Shown here: in pieces, positions 1-7,807 of the stretch
How the letters are laid out: each line of letters opens with the position of its first letter
Position numbering within the stretch: position 1 is the stretch's first letter
From: Micavibrio sp. UBA7657
GTDB lineage: Bacteria; Pseudomonadota; Alphaproteobacteria; Micavibrionales; Micavibrionaceae
Length of the DNA stretch: 64,000 bases
Assembly (NCBI GenBank): GCA_002483465.1
Contig: DLHX01000011.1
Span: forward strand, 19,409 to 83,408
Reading direction: 5' to 3'
Translations under genes and position numbers: made by a program
Notes under the pieces: model-generated
What the model saw: the letters and a program-made list of their open reading frames with translations, nothing else
Databases searched by the model: none
Told to the model about the DNA's origin: nothing

Positions 1-10
1 ATTAAGCCCT

Positions 11-55
11 TTGTTCACGGGGTTATCCGACTTTTTATTCACCGACTTATTCACA
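11..55 (+). promoter_or_regulatory. Array of four DnaA-box-like 9-mers in 12-bp register upstream of rpe
   Basis: Four same-strand 9-mers start at 11, 23, 35 and 47: ttgttcacg, ttatccgac, ttattcacc and ttattcaca. The last matches the DnaA-box consensus TTATNCACA exactly; the others differ at one to three positions. The exact 12-bp register is seen directly. Binding of DnaA, and a role in replication or in control of rpe, are inferences. The window begins here, so the array could extend to the left. Confidence 0.5.
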
Positions 56-63
56 AAAGCCCA

Positions 64-723
64 ATGCCGAAACAGCCTGTTCGCATAGCCCCTTCGATTC
101 TTTCCTCCGATTTCGCCCGTCTGGGCGAGGAGGTCCAGGCTATCGACAAGGCCGGGGCCGATTACATCCATATAGACGTCATGGACGGGCATTTCGTGCC
201 GAACCTGACCTTCGGCGCGCCTGTGGTGAAGGCGATCCGTAAATCTTCGAAGAAAATTTTTGACGTGCATCTCATGGTCGCACCGGTCGATGCGTTGATC
301 CCGGCTTTCGTCGATGCGGGGTCCGACATCATCACCGCGCATGTCGAGGCGGGGCCGCATTTGCACCGCACATTGCAGACAATCAAATCGCACGGTGTGA
401 AGGCGGGCGTGTCGCTCAATCCATCCACGCCGATTGAATCCATCCGCGAGGTGATGCCGATGGTCGATCTGATTTTGATCATGACGGTCAATCCGGGTTT
501 CGGCGGGCAAAGTTTTATCCCGCTGTTCGATAAAATTGCTGCGGCTAGAAAAATGATCGATGCGCAGAAACATCCGATAGATCTCGAGGTTGATGGCGGC
601 ATTAATCCTGAAACCGCGAAGCAGGTTATCGCAGCAGGCGCTGATGTTCTCGTCGCGGGCACGGCTGTGTTCAAGGACGGACCTGAAAAATATGCTGCGC
701 ACATCAAGGCATTGAGAGGATAG
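64..723 (+). CDS. rpe: Ribulose-phosphate 3-epimerase
   Basis: This cytoplasmic TIM-barrel enzyme interconverts D-ribulose 5-phosphate and D-xylulose 5-phosphate in the pentose phosphate or Calvin pathway. The 219 aa are full length for the family. Visible signatures are RIAPSILSSDF at the N-terminus, the metal and catalytic strand HIDVMDGHFVPN (about residues 36-47), DVHLMV, the phosphate-binding VNPGFGGQSF, and the late metal ligand in LEVDGGIN. No strong Shine-Dalgarno is seen before the ATG, which follows the DnaA-box-like array directly. The next gene starts 3 bp after the stop codon, so the two are probably co-transcribed. The rpe/heparinase-like pair is a recurrent alphaproteobacterial arrangement. 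Confidence 0.96.
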   Translation: MPKQPVRIAPSILSSDFARLGEEVQAIDKAGADYIHIDVMDGHFVPNLTFGAPVVKAIRKSSKKIFDVHLMVAPVDALIPAFVDAGSDIITAHVEAGPHLHRTLQTIKSHGVKAGVSLNPSTPIESIREVMPMVDLILIMTVNPGFGGQSFIPLFDKIAAARKMIDAQKHPIDLEVDGGINPETAKQVIAAGADVLVAGTAVFKDGPEKYAAHIKALRG

Positions 724-726
724 GCC

Positions 727-2364
727 ATGATAACAAACCTGATCCGCAAAATCCGCAGAGACGCCAGCGAAATGGCCTGCAATACGGTGCTCTATAACTG
801 GAGCCTGCGCGGCGAAGCGCCGGAGCGGCTGAACGTTAAACCGGCCGATGCATGGCCGGGCAATGTGGAGTCGGGCCGCTGGCTGTGCGACGGCGCGTTT
901 GCGCTGGCGGGCGACCAGATTTCATTGCAGGGCGGCTGCTGGGAACCGCTGGGGGTGAGCGAAGCATGGCTCAACCATATGCACGGCTTTGAATGGCTGC
1001 GCGATTTGCGCGCGCTTGGCGGCGAGGAAGCGCGGCAGCAGGCGCGCTGGCTGACCGAGAGCTGGATTTACTATCACCAGAAATGGTCGCCGCATGCGTG
1101 GCGCGCCGATATGTGCGGCTCACGCATCGCCATGTGGATTTCCTATTTTGAATTTTTCGTCGAGGCGGCCGGGCCGGATTTCCAGGATCTTTTCTTCGAT
1201 TCCTTAAGCAAGCAGGCGCGGCATTTAAGCCGCGTGCTGCAGCGTGATGTCGCGGGTGTGCCGATGCTGCGCGCGATCAAGGGTCTTTTGTACGCCGGTC
1301 TGGCCTGCGAGGGGCGCGAAGCGTGGGCGCAGCAGGCTTTAGCGCAGCTCAACACGGAAATTTCAAAACAAATACTGCGCGATGGTGCGCATGTGTCGCG
1401 CGCGCCGGTACAGCATTTGCAGGCGCTGCAAATCCTGTTAGACATTCGCACGGCGCTTGCTGCCGCCGGTCAGGCGCTGCCTGAAACCGTGCAGCATGCG
1501 ATTGATTCATTGAGCGCCGCCTTGCGTTTCTTCCGCTATGGCGATGGCGGTCTCGCCGTGTTCCACGGTACGCAGGAGGGACCGAAGGAGTTGCTGGATT
1601 CCGTTCTCGCGCAAGCCAATGTGCGCGGCAAGGGTTTGCATACATTGCCTTGCGCGGGATTCGAAAAAATCACCGAAGGCCGCACGCTTGTGATGTTCGA
1701 TTGCGGCCGCAGCCCGCAACGACCGCACGATAAAACCGCGCACGCGGCGCCGCTGGCGTTCGAGATGGCCTACGGCAAGGAACGGATTTTCGTCTCCTGC
1801 GGCACGCACCCAAGCTCTGCGGACTGGCAGGATGCCCTGCGCGCCACCGCCGCGCACAACACGGTCACGCTGGACTACCGCAACGCCTGCGAAATCCGCG
1901 AGGACGGGCATTTCTCGCGTAAGCCGCGCGTCGTCAGCATCGTGCGCGAGGAAACAAAAGGTTCGTGCCTGTTAGAAGCCACGCATGACGGTTATGCATT
2001 GCTCAACGGCATCGAGCACCGCCGCCGTTTGTACCTGTCAGATCAAGGCCACGATTTACGCGGCGAGGACATCCTCACCAGCCAGGCCGGCCCGGCAAAA
2101 CCCGTCAATGTCGCGATCCGTTTCCACATCCATCCGCGCGTGATGGTTTCGCTGATCGGCGAGGGTAATGAAGAGGCATTGCTGCGCCTTCCCAGTGGTA
2201 TTGGTTGGCGTTTCCACCAGTCCGGCGGAATATTGAAGCTGGAAGATTCCGTTTATCTCGGCGAGGACAGCCGCCCGCGCAAAACCAAGCAGCTCGTGGT
2301 CTACGGCGATATGCCGGATACCGAGTTCAAGGTTAAATGGGCGATGCAACGCGAAGGACTATAA
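727..2364 (+). CDS. Heparinase II/III family protein
   Basis: The 545-aa protein has the layout of alphaproteobacterial heparinase II/III-like proteins: an N-terminal alpha-helical toroid (about residues 1-300) and a C-terminal beta-sandwich lyase domain (about 310-530). Recognisable blocks are FEWLRDLRALGG and WLTESWIYYHQ in the toroid, and AHAAPLAFEMAYGKERIFVSCG and AAHNTVTLD in the sandwich. No signal peptide is evident. The substrate cannot be read from sequence; family members depolymerise acidic polysaccharides, and the version next to rpe is otherwise uncharacterised. It lies 3 bp after rpe and 3 bp before the EAL gene, suggesting one operon. Confidence 0.85.
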   Translation: MITNLIRKIRRDASEMACNTVLYNWSLRGEAPERLNVKPADAWPGNVESGRWLCDGAFALAGDQISLQGGCWEPLGVSEAWLNHMHGFEWLRDLRALGGEEARQQARWLTESWIYYHQKWSPHAWRADMCGSRIAMWISYFEFFVEAAGPDFQDLFFDSLSKQARHLSRVLQRDVAGVPMLRAIKGLLYAGLACEGREAWAQQALAQLNTEISKQILRDGAHVSRAPVQHLQALQILLDIRTALAAAGQALPETVQHAIDSLSAALRFFRYGDGGLAVFHGTQEGPKELLDSVLAQANVRGKGLHTLPCAGFEKITEGRTLVMFDCGRSPQRPHDKTAHAAPLAFEMAYGKERIFVSCGTHPSSADWQDALRATAAHNTVTLDYRNACEIREDGHFSRKPRVVSIVREETKGSCLLEATHDGYALLNGIEHRRRLYLSDQGHDLRGEDILTSQAGPAKPVNVAIRFHIHPRVMVSLIGEGNEEALLRLPSGIGWRFHQSGGILKLEDSVYLGEDSRPRKTKQLVVYGDMPDTEFKVKWAMQREGL

Positions 2365-2367
2365 GTT

Positions 2368-3243
2368 TTGACTGCCACCGATCTTCACCGGCACATAGAA
2401 TCCCTCGCGCTCAAAACCGGTACTCTCAAAACAAATGCCGACAATCTAGACCAGGAAAATGCTGCAGCCTGTGCCGTAGCCTGTCTTGAATCTCTTGAGG
2501 CCGCCGTCGCGGGGCAGAAAGCAATTTTCGGCATCGAGCCGTGGCACAAGGCGCACAAGGACGCGCCGTTGTCGCAGCCCGGCGAAATGCTTCTGCGCTT
2601 GAGAGATGTGGAAGGCAATCCGCTGCCGCCATATCCGGCGATCATGGCGTTCTATAACAATGGTATGGCGGCGGAGATCGATACCATTCTCGCGCTCTGC
2701 GCCGTGCAGCAATTTAAGGATAGTGACGAGCAGCAAATTTCAGTCAATGTTTCGGGCCGTTCGATGCGCGATGCAACATTCATCAAAACCGTGTTGCCGG
2801 TGATCGAGGCCATGAAGCTGCCCAAGGCGCAGAAGATCATCTTCGAAATCCACGAAAGCGCGCCGTCCGAAATCATGAGCCCGCGCGTGCTGGATCTTTG
2901 CCGCCGGATCGGTATTGCGTTTGCCATTGATGATGTCGGCCTGTCGCTCAATGATATTTTCCGCCTCTCGCAGTTCGAGCAGATCGCGGATTTCATCAAG
3001 CTGGACCGCAAATGGGTGATGACGAAGCCCGGCGAGAAAATGTCGCTCGACAATCTCATGGCGTTGATCGGCGCGACGCTGCCCAACGCCTATCTCGTCG
3101 CGGAAGGGGTGCAGAGCGCCGAGCATGCCGCGGAGCTGCAGCGTCATCATAAGAACATCCATTATATGCAGGGCATGCACCTGCCGCCGCGCGAGCAATT
3201 CGCCGCTGAATTCGCGGATATAAAGGCCGAAGTCACAGCCTAA
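2368..3243 (+). CDS. EAL-domain protein (possible c-di-GMP phosphodiesterase or sensor, degenerate)
   Basis: This 291-aa, single-domain EAL protein starts at a TTG codon 3 bp after the heparinase-like stop. EAL landmarks are present but altered: the signature is EML (GEMLLRL) rather than EAL, and the DDFG loop is DDVG. FEIHES, DFIKLDR, VAEGVQ and MQGMHLPP match the usual EIxES, IKID, AEGVE and QGY positions. About 80 N-terminal residues are poorly conserved. Intact members hydrolyse c-di-GMP to pGpG; the substitutions leave open whether this one is catalytic or only binds the nucleotide. No receiver, PAS or membrane segment is attached. Confidence 0.8.
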   Translation: MTATDLHRHIESLALKTGTLKTNADNLDQENAAACAVACLESLEAAVAGQKAIFGIEPWHKAHKDAPLSQPGEMLLRLRDVEGNPLPPYPAIMAFYNNGMAAEIDTILALCAVQQFKDSDEQQISVNVSGRSMRDATFIKTVLPVIEAMKLPKAQKIIFEIHESAPSEIMSPRVLDLCRRIGIAFAIDDVGLSLNDIFRLSQFEQIADFIKLDRKWVMTKPGEKMSLDNLMALIGATLPNAYLVAEGVQSAEHAAELQRHHKNIHYMQGMHLPPREQFAAEFADIKAEVTA

Positions 3244-3249
3244 ATTATC

Positions 3250-3264
3250 GTTCTTGATTTGTTC
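3250..3264 (+). promoter_or_regulatory. Alphaproteobacterial LexA (SOS) box upstream of radA
   Basis: The sequence gttcttgatttgttc is an exact GTTC-N7-GTTC direct repeat, the operator recognised by alphaproteobacterial LexA. It lies about 130 bp upstream of the radA start codon in a 150-bp intergenic gap, with a promoter-like region (gtacaaatagggta) just downstream. The match is seen directly; SOS control of radA is inferred. Confidence 0.65.
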
Positions 3265-3393
3265 CTTTTGTTCCGGTACAAATAGGGTACGAGTCGTTTT
3301 GAGGGCTCCGGGGGATTGGGGTGAAACCCCACCCCCACCCCCCCAAAAAAAGCGCCGAATGAGTAACTCGAATAACCTTTTTGGAACAATGAT

Positions 3394-4788
3394 ATGGCGA
3401 AGTCCGGGAAAAATTACATCTGCCAGGCCTGCGGCGCGGTCCACCCGCGTTGGAGCGGCAAATGCGACGCCTGTAACGGCTGGAACTGCATCGCCGAGGA
3501 GAACGTGCAGGCGTCTGCGCCCAAGGGGTTAGGGAAGAAGAAGGGAAGGGAGATCGAGCTTGTCAGTCTTGCGGGCAGTTCGGACAGAGATTACCCCCGC
3601 CACGTGACAGGCATCAAGGAATTCGATCGCGTGACCGGCGGCGGGCTGGTTCCGGGTTCCGCGCTTTTGATCGGCGGCGATCCCGGCATCGGCAAATCGA
3701 CCTTATTGCTGCAGGCGGTTTGCGCGTTATCACGAAAGAACACGCGCTGCGTTTATGTGTCGGGTGAGGAATCTATTGAACAGGTGCGCATGCGCGCGCG
3801 GCGTTTGGGGCTGGGCGATGCACCGGTTGAACTCGCGGCGGCGGTGAATGTGCGCGACATCGTCGCGACGATGGAAAACGTAACCACACCGGTTTCGCTG
3901 CTCGTGATCGATTCCATCCAGACCATGTTCATCGACACGATCGACTCCGCGCCGGGTACGGTGACGCAGGTGCGGACATCGGCGCAGGAAATCATCCGCG
4001 CCGCGAAAACACGGGGAATCGCGGTGATTTTCGTCGGCCATGTTACGAAAGACGGGCAGATCGCGGGCCCGCGCGTGCTGGAACATCTCGTCGACACGGT
4101 GCTGTATTTCGAAGGCGAGCGCAGCCACCAGTTCAGGATTTTGCGCGCCGTGAAAAACCGTTTCGGGCCGACGGATGAAATCGGTGTGTTCGAAATGGCA
4201 TCCGAAGGTCTTGTTGAAGTTGAAAACCCATCAGCCCTGTTCCTCGCGCAGCGTAACCAGGACGCTGCGGGAAGTTCGGTGTTGGCCGCGCTGGAAGGAA
4301 CGCGGCCGATACTGGTCGAGGTCCAGGCGCTGGTGGCGCCTTCGTCTCTGGGTTCTCCGCGCCGCGCCGTTCTCGGGTGGGATCCCAACCGTCTCGCCAT
4401 GATCGTCGCGGTGCTGGAGACGCGGTGCGGATTGCAACTCTCGGGGTGCGATATCTTCCTCAATATTGCCGGGGGCATCCGCATTCAGGAACCGGCGGCC
4501 GACCTTGCCGTTGCCGCGGCCCTTATCAGTGCGTTGCAGGGCAAACCGTTGCCGCCGGAATCGGTCTTCTTCGGCGAGATCGGTTTGGCCGGGGAGGTGC
4601 GGCAGGTCGCCCAGCCCGACCAGCGGCTGAAGGAGGCCTCCAAACTCGGCTTCAAGGAGGCCGTCATTCCGCTGGGCAAGAAGAAGCGGGCCGATAGCCC
4701 GGCCATGCCTGCCAGTGAAATCGGTCATGTGCAGGAGCTTGCCGACATGTTCAGCGGGCGGCAGATCCGCCGGGCCGAGGCGGCCTGA
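3394..4788 (+). CDS. radA: DNA repair protein RadA (branch-migration helicase)
   Basis: RadA is a RecA-like ATPase that drives branch migration of recombination intermediates. The 464 aa contain the N-terminal C4 zinc finger (CQACG and CDACNGW, about residues 10-32), Walker A GGDPGIGKSTLL (about 94-105), the RadA-specific KNRFG motif, and a C-terminal Lon-protease-like domain (about 300-455). The ATG at 3394 places the zinc finger at the expected distance. The promoter region carries a GTTC-N7-GTTC LexA box, so induction by DNA damage is plausible. cvpA follows after about 100 bp. Confidence 0.97.
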   Translation: MAKSGKNYICQACGAVHPRWSGKCDACNGWNCIAEENVQASAPKGLGKKKGREIELVSLAGSSDRDYPRHVTGIKEFDRVTGGGLVPGSALLIGGDPGIGKSTLLLQAVCALSRKNTRCVYVSGEESIEQVRMRARRLGLGDAPVELAAAVNVRDIVATMENVTTPVSLLVIDSIQTMFIDTIDSAPGTVTQVRTSAQEIIRAAKTRGIAVIFVGHVTKDGQIAGPRVLEHLVDTVLYFEGERSHQFRILRAVKNRFGPTDEIGVFEMASEGLVEVENPSALFLAQRNQDAAGSSVLAALEGTRPILVEVQALVAPSSLGSPRRAVLGWDPNRLAMIVAVLETRCGLQLSGCDIFLNIAGGIRIQEPAADLAVAAALISALQGKPLPPESVFFGEIGLAGEVRQVAQPDQRLKEASKLGFKEAVIPLGKKKRADSPAMPASEIGHVQELADMFSGRQIRRAEAA

Positions 4789-4890
4789 AGGCCTTGATAA
4801 CAGGCCTGAAACGTCCCGGAAAGTCTTGCAATTTCGACCTTGCTTGCCTATGTATAGGTGCTCCTGACCCCAGCAGCAGGCGGATGCACC

Positions 4891-5649
4891 ATGATCTTTG
4901 ACGTCATAGTCCTTATCATCACCCTTATTTCAGCTTTTATTGCCTTTTTGCGCGGTCTGATCCGCGAAGTTCTGACCATTTTCGGCGTTGTCGGCGGTTT
5001 GGCCGCGGCTTGGTATGCGGGTCCGATCCTGCTGCCCTACATGGAAAATTGGCTGGGCGTAAAAGAAGGTGTTGAACCTGAGAAACTGCTCGGCGTTCTG
5101 CCGTACGACATTCTCGCCGTCATTCTCGCTTATGGCGTCATCTTCATAGTCGTCGCACTCGTGCTCTCGATCGTCAGCCATATTCTGGCCGAAACCGCCC
5201 GTGCCATCGGGCTCGGGCCGGTCGACCGCACGCTCGGTGTTATCTTCGGTATCGCGCGCGGGATTTTGCTGGTTTCCATTCCGGTCATGGTCATGCAACT
5301 CATCACCAGCGACGAGCAGCGCGCAGAATGGTTCAAGGACAGCAAAACCTATTTCTACGTTGACCAGGTTTCCGTTGCGCTTCTCGATATGGTTCCCGAC
5401 TCGACGGTCGAGAAATTCAAGGAAGACGCTGAGACGATTAAGGAGAGCGCCGGTACGCGTGAGAAATTACAGCAGATGGATATTCTCAAGGGCGGCGCAC
5501 CGCGCGAGGAAGAGCTGCCGCCTTCGGAAAGCGGCACTGAAGGCTATACGAATGAATTTCGCGACGAAATGGACCAGCTTTTTGAAAACAGGCCGAGCGG
5601 TCAGGAGCGGCGTCCTGCAGATCCGGCAGATGAGGAACCGAACGAATAA
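4891..5649 (+). CDS. cvpA: CvpA family inner-membrane protein
   Basis: The protein has four predicted membrane segments in the first about 160 residues (starting IFDVIVLIITLISAFIAF), followed by an acidic, charged cytoplasmic tail. This is the Colicin V production protein (CvpA) family, required in other bacteria for colicin V production and envelope stress tolerance; its biochemical activity is unsettled. The ATG at 4891 (252 aa) is preferred to an upstream GTG at 4858 because the hydrophobic family N-terminus begins there. Its TAA overlaps the purF ATG by one base, the cvpA-purF order also found in E. coli, so the two are translationally coupled. Confidence 0.9.
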   Translation: MIFDVIVLIITLISAFIAFLRGLIREVLTIFGVVGGLAAAWYAGPILLPYMENWLGVKEGVEPEKLLGVLPYDILAVILAYGVIFIVVALVLSIVSHILAETARAIGLGPVDRTLGVIFGIARGILLVSIPVMVMQLITSDEQRAEWFKDSKTYFYVDQVSVALLDMVPDSTVEKFKEDAETIKESAGTREKLQQMDILKGGAPREEELPPSESGTEGYTNEFRDEMDQLFENRPSGQERRPADPADEEPNE

Positions 5650-7106
5650 TGGCGACGCCGTTTGATGACGATAAACTTCACGATGAATGCGGAATTTTCG
5701 GCATCTATAATCATGACGACGCGTCGGCACACGTAGCACTCGGGCTTCACGCGCTTCAGCACCGTGGCCAGGAAGCGTGTGGCATAGTCACCGTCGATGA
5801 TAATCAATTTTATATCAAACGCGCGCTCGGCCTTGTCGACGACACGTTCGGCGACAAGAAAACCATTGAATCCCTGAAGGGAAAATCCGGCATTGGCCAT
5901 AACCGTTACGCCACCACGGGCGAAACGCATCTTCGAAACGTTCAGCCGCTGCATGTCGACATGGATTTTGGCGGTTTTGCCGTCGCGCACAACGGCAACC
6001 TTACGAATGCGATGACGATCAAGAAAGAGTTGGTTTCGCGCGGCGCGATTTTTCAATCGACGAGCGATACCGAAGTGATCGTTCATCTCGTGGCGCTGTC
6101 GCAGAAAAAAACGGTGCAGGACCGCATCATCGATGCGATGACACAAATCAAGGGCGCGTATTCGCTAGTGATCCTGCTGAAAGATTCCGTCATTGGCCTG
6201 CGCGACCCGAACGGCATTCGCCCGCTGGTTCTCGGCAAGCTCGCCAAGGGGCACGTGCTAGCCTCCGAGAGCTGCGCGCTTGATATTATCGGCGCGGACT
6301 ATGTGCGCGAAATCAAGCCCGGCGAAATGGTGACGCTGACGAAAAAGGGCGTCATTTCACAGTTTCCTTTCGCGAAGAAGCCGTCGAAATTCTGCATCTT
6401 CGAATATATTTATTTCGCACGTCCTGACAGTTTCATGGAAAACCGCTCGGTTTATGAAATGCGTAAGCGCATCGGCGAGGAACTGGCACGTGAAGCGCCC
6501 GTAACTGGTGCTGATCTCGTCGTGCCGGTGCCGGACAGCGGTGTGCCGTCGGCAATCGGTTACGCGCAGGAAAGCGGCGTGCCGTTCGAGCTCGGTATCA
6601 TCCGCAACCACTACGTGGGCCGGACATTCATCGAGCCGAGCGACCATATCCGTCACCTCGGCGTAAAGCTGAAGCACAATGCCAACCGTGCTTATTTAAA
6701 GGGCAAGAAGGTTGTGCTGATTGACGATTCTATCGTGCGCGGCACGACATCGCGTAAAATAGTTGAAATGGTGCGTGCGGCGGGCGCGACGGAAGTGCAT
6801 ATGCGCATTTCATCGCCGCCGACGACGCATAGCTGTTTCTACGGCATCGACACGCCGCGCACGGAAGAACTGCTCGCGCACAGCAAGACGGTTGGCGAGA
6901 TTTGCAAATTCATCCGGGCGGATTCTCTCGCTTATATTTCTATCGACGGGCTTTACCGCGCGGTCGACAACGTCAAGCGCGATGCCAAGAACCCGCAATT
7001 CTGCGACGCGTGCTTCACCGGTGATTACGCGGTTGAACTGGTCGATAACATCAATCACTGCGGCGGCGACAAAGTTTCCGTTCTCAGCGAACGCAAGAAA
7101 AGCTGA
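5649..7106 (+). CDS. purF: Amidophosphoribosyltransferase
   Basis: PurF catalyses the first committed step of purine synthesis, converting PRPP and glutamine to phosphoribosylamine. The 485 aa include a short leader before the catalytic cysteine in ECGIFGIY, marking a cleaved class-II glutaminase. They also include the glutaminase motifs GIGHNRYATTG and AHNGNLTN, and the PRPP-binding KVVLIDDSIVRGTT. Late cysteines (FCDACF and NHCGG) suit the [4Fe-4S]-containing type of PurF. The gene overlaps cvpA upstream by one base and the SDR gene downstream by one base. Confidence 0.97.
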   Translation: MATPFDDDKLHDECGIFGIYNHDDASAHVALGLHALQHRGQEACGIVTVDDNQFYIKRALGLVDDTFGDKKTIESLKGKSGIGHNRYATTGETHLRNVQPLHVDMDFGGFAVAHNGNLTNAMTIKKELVSRGAIFQSTSDTEVIVHLVALSQKKTVQDRIIDAMTQIKGAYSLVILLKDSVIGLRDPNGIRPLVLGKLAKGHVLASESCALDIIGADYVREIKPGEMVTLTKKGVISQFPFAKKPSKFCIFEYIYFARPDSFMENRSVYEMRKRIGEELAREAPVTGADLVVPVPDSGVPSAIGYAQESGVPFELGIIRNHYVGRTFIEPSDHIRHLGVKLKHNANRAYLKGKKVVLIDDSIVRGTTSRKIVEMVRAAGATEVHMRISSPPTTHSCFYGIDTPRTEELLAHSKTVGEICKFIRADSLAYISIDGLYRAVDNVKRDAKNPQFCDACFTGDYAVELVDNINHCGGDKVSVLSERKKS

Positions 7107-7807
7107 TGGCTGCTCTTAACGAACGTGTTGCACTGATCACGGGCGCTTCGCGCGGCATCGGCGCGTCGGTTGCGAAGGGCCTCGCGCGCGAGGGTGCACA
7201 TGTCATTCTCCTCGCCCGCACGCAGGCCGCCCTTGAGGAAGTGGATGATGAAATCCGCAGTTTCGGCGGCAAGGCGACGCTCATTCCGCTGGATCTCGCG
7301 AGGCTTGATGAAGTCGACAAGCTCGGCCCTTCGATTTATGAGCGTTTCGGCAGGCTGGATATTTTTATCGGCAATGCGGCGGTGCTCGGCACGCTCGGGC
7401 CGGTCAATCACATCACGCCGCGCGAGTGGGAGAAGGCTTTCACTGTCAATGTCATGGCGAATGTGCGCTTGGTGCGGAGCCTGGACCCGATGCTGCGTGG
7501 CTCGGATGCGGGGCGTGTGGTGTTCACGACGTCGGGATTGGGCGAGCAGGCGATGGCGTACTGGGGTCCATATTGCGCGACGAAGGCGGCGCTGAATTTA
7601 TTTGCGCAAACTTATGCGGGCGAAACGGCGAAAACAAATCTGCGCATCAATCTCGTCAGTCCCGGCCCTGTCGATACGGCGATGTTGCGTAAGGCGTTTC
7701 CAGGCGGTTTCCAGGGCGCGATGAAAACGCCGGACGATGTCGTGCCTGCCTATCTCAAGCTGGTTGCAGCGAACTGCAACACGCACGGCGAGATTATTTC
7801 GCTCTAA
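7106..7807 (+). CDS. SDR family NAD(P)-dependent oxidoreductase
   Basis: This is a classical short-chain dehydrogenase/reductase of 233 aa. The Rossmann cofactor motif is TGASRGIGASVAKGLA (residues 10-25), with NAAV for the structural Asn region and the catalytic YCATK (Tyr-x3-Lys). The substrate cannot be assigned. It resembles the YciK-like SDRs that follow purF in alphaproteobacteria. The ATG overlaps the purF TGA, so it is the last gene of the cvpA-purF operon, and it ends tail-to-tail with der without any spacer. Confidence 0.9.
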   Translation: MAALNERVALITGASRGIGASVAKGLAREGAHVILLARTQAALEEVDDEIRSFGGKATLIPLDLARLDEVDKLGPSIYERFGRLDIFIGNAAVLGTLGPVNHITPREWEKAFTVNVMANVRLVRSLDPMLRGSDAGRVVFTTSGLGEQAMAYWGPYCATKAALNLFAQTYAGETAKTNLRINLVSPGPVDTAMLRKAFPGGFQGAMKTPDDVVPAYLKLVAANCNTHGEIISL

